Source: Utricularia gibba
Taxonomy: Eukaryota > Streptophyta > Magnoliopsida > Lamiales > Lentibulariaceae
Reading direction: 5' to 3'
DNA: 29,018 nt
Assembly (NCBI GenBank): GCA_002189035.1
Contig: NEEC01000155.1
Coordinates: forward strand, 1-29,018
The stretch's first letter is position 1. Each line of letters begins with the position of its first letter. The notes beneath the pieces were generated by a model that saw nothing but the letters and a program-made list of their open reading frames with translations, was not told the DNA's origin and did no database searches. Positions 21,448-29,018 of the stretch are shown here, in pieces. A program made the position numbers and the translations under genes.

Positions 21448-23418
21448 ATGGTTGCAGTTCAAGGAGAAGAGGAATGTGTACCTGCGAGCCCATTTTCCCG
21501 GCTCATGCATACGCCCAATTTCAATCTCAACGTCATTACAATCATGGGTTTGAGTTGCAGCTTGGATGTCAACTGGGTCAAGCATTCCGTCTCCCAGAGC
21601 CTCGCCAAGCATCCCCGCTTCTCTAGTCTCCTAGTGGGTGCTCTGTTTTTGTGCTTCCCCTGTTTTACAGAGTGAGTTGCAACGTTTTTGTTATCAGGTT
21701 TTCGAGGATGAAGCCAAGTATAAGATGTCATGGCGGCCGACGGAGGTGAATATCGACGATCATGTGCTGGTGCCGGATTTGGATCCGGAGATTGAACACG
21801 AAAAGGGTGACAAATTTGTAGACGAATTCATCACAAAAGTGGCGCGGACTCCAATGGATCTCTCGAAACCTCTCTGGGAACTCTATCTTCTGAATGTGAA
21901 AACCAGTAACTCCGCCGCCACCGCCGTGCTGAAGCTCCATCACTCAATAGGCGATGGGGTTTCCCTGATTTCGGTCCTTTTAGCTTGTGGGAGAAGAATC
22001 TCCGACCCTGAAGCTCTCCCCGTCCTCCCGCAAGCAAAAAACGTCCAGTTCAGTCAGGGAAGAAAAGGGCGTTCCTCAACTTGCTTTTTTCTGTCATCTG
22101 GAGGTTTTTCTTGATGGTTCATTACACTTTGGTGGATACTCTGGAATTCGTCGCTACTGTGTTCATTCTGAAAGACTGGAATCCCATCAAAGGAGACAAA
22201 GGAATCGAGCATTCCCAAAAGAGATTCGTCCACAAAGTCCTCAACTTGGACGATGTAAGCTAATCAAGAATTCAATGAACACAGTACGCTGACTGACTGT
22301 CTTCCCCTTTAACTGTTATCCATGTCTTTGTTTCTTTATTTCTTTCTTTCTCTGTCGCATTCTCAGACTGTTAACGATGTGATGTTCGGAATAACCAACG
22401 CCGCCCTCAGTCATTACGTTCATAGGAGACACACCTCCTGCAATGCAGCTCCATCAACTGGTACGCACGCAGTCACCGGAATTGGTTCATCTTTTTCAGG
22501 GACAGAAATAACCACATGTCTTTCTTCTACCAGAGAAGGCAGCCAGGTCTTCTTTAGAATCCATGAGCATTCGCGGCGTAGCTGCTCTCAACATGCGACC
22601 ATCTGCCACAGTTCAAGTTCGTATCCTTTTAGACGACCTGTGTTCATGCTTGCTCTGCCATTCTCAGAGGGGTTTTCCGTGTCTGGACAGGACGCACACG
22701 AAGTGATGCACAATGGGAAAGCTCTAGACTTGCAGACATGGGGAAACATGGTGGGGTTCATCCTGCTTCCTCTGCGGCTGCGCCTGCATCAAGATCCCTT
22801 ATCCTACGTTCAGGATGCCAGGGCTGTCATGAACAAGAAGAAGCTTTCCTACCAGTGCATCATCGAGTACCACATAGTGAAGATGCTGATCAAGATCCTC
22901 GGGATGAGGGTAACCACCACCAAATAAAAAGCTTCATTAGTCACAAAAGTTGAGTTGTTGCTGCTGTTGTTGTTTCAGAGAACAGCCTTTGTGGTGAACT
23001 CTTTCCTGTCAAATGTGACCTTCGCATTCTCAAGCGTGATGGGGCCTGGAGATGAGATCAGCTTCTTCGGGAATCCACTCACCTACTTCGCTCCATCCGT
23101 GTACGGATTCCCAGTGGTAAGCCACTCAAACCAGTGTGAGCAAAATAACCTTTTCACCATGGACCAGATCCACCTAGATGATGATAGGAGGGGGAGCGTC
23201 TTAGAGTAGGGAGGGGTATTAATGTATTTACCTACCGTTACCCGCAGGCGGTGTTGATCCACTTCCAGAGCTACGCGAGCAAACTGATCGTGTCGATGGC
23301 GCTCGACGAGAAACTCTTCCCCGATCCGCTCCAACTCTGCGACGACTTCCAGAACTGCCTTCAGATCATCAAGGAAGCTGCGATGAAGAAGGACGCCGTA
23401 CAGAATCACCAAATCTGA
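21448..23418 (+). CDS. WSD1-like wax ester synthase/diacylglycerol acyltransferase, copy B
   Basis: Tandem paralogue of copy A with the same seven-exon plan: 21448-21633, 21698-22283, 22367-22460, 22534-22616, 22691-22909, 22979-23116, 23248-23418. Exon 6 is 138 bases in both copies. It has SPFSRLMHTPNFNL, HHSIGDG (residues 143-149), PMDLSKPLWELYLLNVKTSN, LKDWNPIKGDKGIE, TVNDVMFGITNAALSHY, LNMRPSATVQ and IHFQSYASKLIVSMALDE. The catalytic histidine pair and aspartate are intact. Two breaks each close with one added base: in the A6 run at 22036-22041 (then basic KKRPVQSGKKRAFLNLL) and at 22255-22257 (LDDV then KLIKNSMNT). Rebuilt length is 492 residues, close to Arabidopsis WSD1 (481). At the second break the sequence GAT/GTAAGC also looks like a splice donor; see findings. 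A start at 21448 aligns with copy A. Confidence 0.9.
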
Positions 23419-23513
23419 TTTGAAAACCCTAAACGCCCTCTTTGTTTTTCCTCTACGTCTTTAAAAATGTTCGAAATTCAGGAAATTTTGAACGAAATTT
23501 AAAATCTTGCTCT

Positions 23514-23519
23514 AATAAA
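23514..23519 (+). terminator. Possible poly(A) signal of WSD copy B
   Basis: AATAAA, 96 bases after the copy B stop codon, in an AT-rich setting with more AATAAA-like words just downstream. Position is right, but the motif is common in such sequence. Confidence 0.45.
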
Positions 23520-24167
23520 TTACAAAATAAAAAAATGTTATTCAGAATTTTAAAAACTCATTGATAAAAAAGGAAATAAATAAAATTTTATAACATATAA
23601 AAAAAAACGAACCCTTATTTTTTTTTGTCAGACAGGAGGGTGGGGTCCATTTCCTCAGGTCGCTCCCACTTATTTATTTTCTTGGGAAAAAGCAAATATA
23701 ATAAATAGGGGGTAGTCCCGTAGGCCAAAACCAGGAATGCATTAGATTTCAACGTCCAAAACCATGTATTAAAAATTAAAAATAAATATTAAAGCATATA
23801 ATAAATTAATAATATATTGAATTTAATCTTTTCTAATGTGATATATGTTTTTATATATATTTTGCACATCAAATTATTAATTTCAATAAGGCGTACGAGA
23901 CTAATTATGCTATTAGATTAATATAGGAAGATAATTATTTGATAATGAAACTTTCTTTAAAAATAGAAACTATTTATTGTAAAGAAATGGTAAGCATCAA
24001 CAATCATTTGTACTATTATCCTCCTTTCAGCCGGGAAGACGACACCCGTTGATGGAGCCTGTCTGGGGTTGGGCTTCACCCTACGCCAAATGATACACAA
24101 TTAAAAGTGTTAAATGTACCAGGACGAAACCAATCATATAATAGCAACTCAAATTTTAACAAACTTA

Positions 24168-24255
24168 GAGGTTGTTTGATAATAGATTATAGAAGATTTA
24201 TACTTAAGTTTACATATATATCATTATTTGATTGACTAGTATACGTATAACAACC
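24168..24255. mobile_element. Possible tiny MITE-like element
   Basis: AGGTTGTT at 24169-24176 is matched by its inverse AACAACCT at 24249-24256, and TTA occurs at both edges (24165-24167 and 24256-24258), as for PIF/Harbinger-type insertions. The inner sequence is AT-rich filler. Terminal repeats of eight bases with partly overlapping TTA are weak evidence. Confidence 0.2.
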
Positions 24256-24464
24256 TTATATGGTTATACCAGTGACATAATTCATTTTTTAAGTATATGA
24301 ATATTATATACAAATAAAAGGTACTTAGTTATATGTATATTATTTATATAATTAAATTTCTATTTTTACATATAAAACGTTATATATAATTAAGTATATA
24401 CATATTTAATTATATTATACTTAAACATACTAATACCTTGTTATCAAAGAATCTTTATAAATAT

Positions 24465-25060
24465 TCGGCCGTAACCTATGCTATGCATCTGGCAAATGGC
24501 AATCTGAGTCTGCCCCCATCACATATAGCAGTTTTAGTCCGTCGGATTCTGTATCGCACGGCTGAGACGAGACCCATCATCCGAAACGCGATGGGAGCGA
24601 GCTGCGGATGTGTGCTGGGCGTTGGGTTGTGATGCCTGCGAGGCCTGCAATGATTTGCTCCGGGAGGGGAGGAAGAAGACAATGGCTGAGAGTGACCCAA
24701 CAATTAAATACCATCCATTTGTCCCAGTGGAAGAAAAGACCTGATACCAAACTCATCCACTCTCCCTTCATTACAAGGGGACCGGACCGGACAACTTCAT
24801 CGTTTCATTACAAGGCGCAAGAGAACCCCATTATTGGAACCACCTTGCCTCTATCGGCTCGGCTCGGGGCTTGTCCCCCTTCCCCACTTCGATTCTCACA
24901 AATGTTACCAAAGTTTAGATGAGAGGAAGCCCCTTTATCATTGGGGGGTACACCCGACATTATTCAATGTTATCGCTTCAACACGCAGCCACCAATATGT
25001 CAATGCACATGGAAGATGACATGAGTTACACAGCGACGGACCTTATCTTACTCTAAAAAA
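24465..25060. other. GC-balanced block without a recognised gene
   Basis: About 600 bases of roughly even composition, set between strongly AT-rich flanks. Open frames exist on both strands (24608-24922 plus, 24476-24703 minus) but neither looks like a known family. Candidates are an unannotated transcript, a decayed gene or a transposed fragment. Confidence 0.35.
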
Positions 25061-26774
25061 AAAAAGTTAGGTACTTTTTTTGTTACTGTCAATGAAAATG
25101 GATTGGCTAAGATCCGACTCGGATACATTCCTAACTTAACTTTTTATTAAAACAAACAATTCAATATCGAAATTTAAAATTAAAATAATCAATTATATAA
25201 AAAAATTATAAATTATTATTAATTGATTGAATTTATTATGTACTTTAATTTAATGTATGTTCATCCGATCTATCAAATTTTTAATTTCAATACTTATTAC
25301 ATCTAAAAATGAAGTTTGCAAATTGAGGTTTCATATTCGGAAAATTGTTTGTTTATTTGGATGGATGACAATTGAAAGCACCATCCATTTGATGCGAAAG
25401 GCATCGCTTTTCCACCTCAAATCAATCCATGATCATACCTGTGTTTTAAATTTATTTTTGGATTTAATCATGAATTTGAGTTGAATTTAGTTCAATAATT
25501 TTAAATTATATTTCAAAAATTATAATTTAAAGGAATTGAATTTATTTTAGATTTCATCCGTGTCCCTCTTGTTACAATGATGCATGAATTTGCATTTGTG
25601 CACCTGCAACCAAATACCTGTACAAACACCACGTTTCCTTTTCTTGCTTATTAAATTGTGCAGTCACTTCAAGGAGAATCATTGGCTTTCAACTCGCACT
25701 AACTTCTAGACTCTTCTATCCTGCTTCATTCACCTTTGATTGAGTCTTCAATTATGGCAATTTTTATACATCAAGTTCGAATATAACTTCCAAACTCTAA
25801 ATCTAAATCTTGAATCCTCAGATTCTTTTTATTTTTCTAAATGGCTAGTTAAACCAGTCGATTAATTATGAATTATATTTTGCTAATTTTCTAAGATGAT
25901 CGAATTAGTTAACTGGTTTTTTTTCGTGATACATTTCACCCCTAAATATCTTGGCACATGGATCATATGCTTGTAGTTTTTACTTTTGTGAATGAAATTA
26001 AATTACTAAAATTGGAATTTTAAAACATCTTAATTTTGGCATGCTCATAATTTCGTGATATAACCTCCTTTGTTTGTCTACTTGTGTGTATTTGTCCTTT
26101 TTGACCTTTATGTTCCTTTTTTTTGCCCTTTTAACTCGGCTGGAGTACGTTTTTCAAAAACATTTTTTACTATTTTAATCAACAAATCGAAATTATTTTA
26201 TCTGAAATAAAAAATAAAAATGATATTATTTTTGGTTATTTTGAAAAAAAAATAGAACCAATCAGAATGGATTTTACCCTTTTGGGGAATATGCTATTTT
26301 GGTAATATTATTAAATATTTTTATTACTGTTTGATGCAATTTTGAAATTAGAAATATAAGATTTACTAATAAAAAAACAGTAAATTATGGAATTGGAATC
26401 TGGTTCTGTAGGGATAGAGACGAAGTGGGGGAGAGGGTTAATTTAGATATTTAGGATAGATATTTTGGGTGTACGAAAAGTGGATGGTTTTTTACTTTTT
26501 TACCGTTACAGTGCCTCCTCCACTGAAAACTCCCCCGAGAAAGCTCCAAAAAAAAGTTATCGAGGTGCCTCTCTCAGCCCCACTCCCTATCTCTCCTCCT
26601 CCCAGACGCGCCTTTCTTTGCCGGGTGCTGCTGCTTCACTGTGTTTGAAAGGCCCTTTCCTCCATTTAAGGCACCTCAGTCTCGCAAGCTCATTCCTCCA
26701 CTTACCCCACTTCTGTTTTTCCTTCTCTCTCTGTCTGTCTTCCTTTACTGAAGAAAAAGATAACTGGGAACTAG

Positions 26775-28730
26775 ATGTACGCAGAAACAGAGCTAATGTT
26801 GACGTATTCCCCGAATTTACATCAAGAAGTGCAGCAGTACGATGAATTTTGCTGTGCTCAGAAAATCACTGATTCATCTGTATGTGCTGGGTTCCTTTTT
26901 AGTGTTCTGGGTTTTGTTTAACTGGGGCGTTTTTTCTGGTGTTCTGCTATTCTCAAGAACCATTTTTGCTCCTTTTTGTGCTGTTTTGAAACGTATGCGT
27001 TTCAGCAGAAGTTGACATGAAATTGTTTCGTTCTCGCGGAAAGATGGAAGCAAGGAATTGGAGCTGAAAATTATCCATCACGGTCATGATTATTGTCGTA
27101 TTGTTCACTGGGTTGATTCTTGTTTTGGTGCACAGGAAGGACACAAAAAGGGTCCCCTTTCTCGTTACTGCTGTTCCGTTTTGCAAAAGCTCCTGTTGCT
27201 GATGATTCGTTTTCTCATCGCACTTGTGAAAAGCTAAAGTTACCTCCTCTTCCTCCATGCCTTTCAGTCTCTCACCCAAGATTTTCGTTTTCTCATCTCC
27301 AGAACAGCGCATTACTTTTTTTTTTTTTATCCTGGAAAGAGCCGCTTTAACTTTTGTTGCTCTGGGAACTCAAAATGGTTTTTTCTTACTGTCCTTCATC
27401 TAATCTAATGGTTGATCTTCTTTTTGTTTTGCTTTTTAACTTGAAACTCTCTCTCACACGGAAACACGCACTGCACATTTGGGGAATCAAAGCATTCCCA
27501 TCATCTACTGTTGTTAAGGGGAAGTCTGGCGCCCTTCCTAAAACATGAATTATTGGCTTCGCTTTCAGGATGCTCCTGTTTTTTTATTTCCATGTTTATT
27601 GTAGGAGTCTAGATGTAGATTTTCATCTCATTGTTTACATTCTTGTGTGTCACATGATATTCATATCACTGGTATCATCCCATGCTGCCTCAGCATGAGA
27701 AGTTTTTATCCTTAGAAGATATTTCTTGCCTTTCTAACTTGCACATCATTTGATGCAGGAAATATCAGTGTCTGGTTACAATCTGTGGGGAGGAGGGGAC
27801 CTGTTCGAGGCCCCTGAGCCAGTTCTGGAAGAACCAGTACCAGTCACAGGACTGGATCCCATGACTGCTGCTTTGTCAATGATCTCCTGTGGGGAAGATG
27901 TCATTTCACCCCAATCATTGACTGTCCTGGATATTGAATCCTCCATCAAGAGTGGGAAGATACTCAGTGAGGTGTTCTACGAGTGCAGAAAGGATCTTTT
28001 AGCCAAGGAAGGGAATGAGACTCCCCTATCTGAAGTAATCCGGATTGAACTCCAAACGACAAGACAGATGCACAAAATGCTAGCAATGATGATAACCAGA
28101 ATGGTGCTTCACTCCAGAAGAGTATTAGCTCCCATTCTCTTCACTCCATGGACATTGTCCACCAGCCGGCCTTCACTCAGTGCTTTGTGGACTTCCCAGT
28201 GATCGACTTCGGGATGCGGAGAGCTTTCAGTGAAGGAGACATAAAGGTCATGTTTACCACTCTTTTGTGTGTGTGATGCTTTTGCAGTATGGAAATTATG
28301 AGGTCCCTTTATGCATAGAATAATGGTTGTCTTTGAGCTCCTGCTACGACATGAACTGAGAAATGTTTAGATGTCTGTGGCCTCTTCAACAGGGTAGGTA
28401 GGGCAGGGTGATTGATTCTAGGTTTTTATGACAGACTCTTGATAACACAACTCTCCTCCACTTCCCGGGTGCAACCTCAAATTGTGACCACTACAACAAC
28501 CATCGTTTCTGAAGAACGCAAGGAGAAGCTCTCCAGATACCGCATCAAGAAGTCCAAGAGAAACTTTGGCCACAAGATCAAGGCAAGCAGAATTTCACCA
28601 TCACCCTCAAATTTTAACTCTTTTGATCATCACCCCTCAAGTTCATTGCTTTCTTCAGTATGCTTGCAGGAAAGCTCTTGCTGATAGCCAGCCTCGGATC
28701 CGTGGTAGGTTTGCGAAATCTGATGCATAG
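26775..28730 (+). CDS. CCT-motif family protein (CMF, At5g53420-like)
   Basis: Probably a nuclear regulator; CCT motifs mediate nuclear import and contact with NF-Y/DNA. Exons: 26775-26879 (MYAETELMLTYSP...), 27759-28246, 28435-28582 and 28659-28730. The second exon has GGGDLFEAPEPVLEEP, GLDPMTAALSMISCGED and LSEVFYECRKDLLAKE, seen in this family, and then FGMRRAFSEGDIK. The C-terminal CCT motif runs EERKEKLSRYRIKKSKRNFG / HKIK, then YACRKALADSQPRIRGRFAK, and the protein ends three residues later. The intron inside the motif uses a GC donor (AAG/GCAAGC at 28583). One base seems missing near 28048-28049 (IRIE then TPNDKT). Exon 3 as drawn is 148 bases and needs one extra or two missing bases to keep frame, or a different acceptor, so its 5' half is uncertain. 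Intron 1 is long (879 bases). The start fits the family's MY... opening. Confidence 0.88.
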
Positions 28731-29018
28731 GCAGAGCAGAGCAGAGCTGAGGCCCTTCCTTGATGGATGGAGCTGAGTGTACGCGCGTGCGAGAAGAGTG
28801 AGCCTGTGGTTGTGGTGTAGTTTTTAGATGTGTCATAGTTTGAAGCATGATCTGCAGAAGAATAAATCCCAGGGTTTGCGCCCACAACTTTAGCTTGTTT
28901 CCATGGTAGCACTGCTGGTACATACGCTTTGAGGAGGAAGAAGAAAAAGAAGAAGATAGCAGGAGTGATGCCTCGCCTAGATTTGTACTGTATATAGTGA
29001 GTCCAATAAAAAGTTTAC
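28731..29018 (+). other. 3' UTR of the CCT gene
   Basis: About 290 bases after the stop codon up to the window edge, with a purine-rich GAAGAA tract (28932-28957). AATAAA occurs early (28860) and again at 29005-29010, the latter more likely the used signal. Confidence 0.6.
29005..29010 (+). terminator. Poly(A) signal of the CCT gene
   Basis: AATAAA preceded by TGTACTGTATATAG, a TGTA-containing upstream element typical of plant 3' ends. The cleavage site would lie at or just past the window edge. Confidence 0.55.

Larger units (their letters stand above)
23419..26774. other. AT-rich intergenic region between WSD copy B and the CCT gene
   Basis: Contains a possible copy B poly(A) signal (23514), a very AT-rich stretch to ~24440, a GC-balanced block at ~24465-25060, more AT-rich DNA to ~26450, and then pyrimidine-rich sequence (26500-26755) that is probably promoter and 5' UTR of the CCT gene. 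No open frame was recognised. Confidence 0.5.

Noticed and set aside
1..29018. CRISPR array, operon, prophage, toxin-antitoxin or other prokaryotic system
   Set aside because: There are no regularly spaced direct repeats, no polycistronic layout and no bacterial families; all genes are intron-containing plant genes.
1..29018. tRNA, rRNA or conserved plant microRNA precursors
   Set aside because: Scanning for T-loop words and for the mature sequences of common plant microRNA families gave no convincing hit; one TGACAGAAGAATGAG at 2694 only partly resembles miR156 and lies in the PIP5K 5' region.

Overview
This is a piece of flowering-plant nuclear DNA. Its genes have many short GT-AG introns, AT-rich spacers full of homopolymers and simple repeats separate them, and their products belong to plant families. 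I cannot name the species. The sequence excludes an organelle or a microbe, but does not place the lineage beyond angiosperm.

Layout. (1) 22-2595, minus: a MORN-repeat phosphatidylinositol-4-phosphate 5-kinase whose last part lies beyond the left edge. (2) 3901-7207, minus: a large LRR receptor kinase of the At1g74360/NILR1 type. (3) 7208-10851: AT-rich spacer with a few promoter-like motif clusters. (4) 11219-12638, plus: a calcineurin B-like calcium sensor (CBL4/5/8 clade) in eight exons. (5) 13120-15149, minus: a type-I pectin methylesterase with an N-terminal inhibitor-like pro-region, convergent with the CBL gene. (6) 15252-18660: spacer. (7) 18716-20852 and 21448-23418, both plus: a tandem pair of WSD1-type wax ester synthase/diacylglycerol acyltransferases with the same seven-exon plan. 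(8) 23419-26774: spacer with one GC-balanced block. (9) 26775-28730, plus: a CCT-motif nuclear protein; its 3' UTR runs to the right edge.

The genes do not form a pathway. They are ordinary neighbours: lipid signalling, surface perception, calcium signalling, wall modification, cuticular wax and transcriptional control. I found no CRISPR array, operon, tRNA, rRNA or intact transposon.

The most striking property is technical or evolutionary. Every one of the seven genes carries at least one reading-frame break inside conserved sequence. Eleven breaks are each repaired by assuming one missing base, often in a short homopolymer, and the rebuilt exon lengths and phases then close exactly. Uncorrected single-base deletions in the assembly explain this best. 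Joint decay of seven unrelated genes is much less likely. One further discrepancy, in the CCT gene, needs one extra or two missing bases. Other items worth checking are a near-perfect 18-bp hairpin inside a CBL intron, a GC-AG intron that splits the CCT motif, and a splice-donor-like sequence at one of the breaks in the second acyltransferase.
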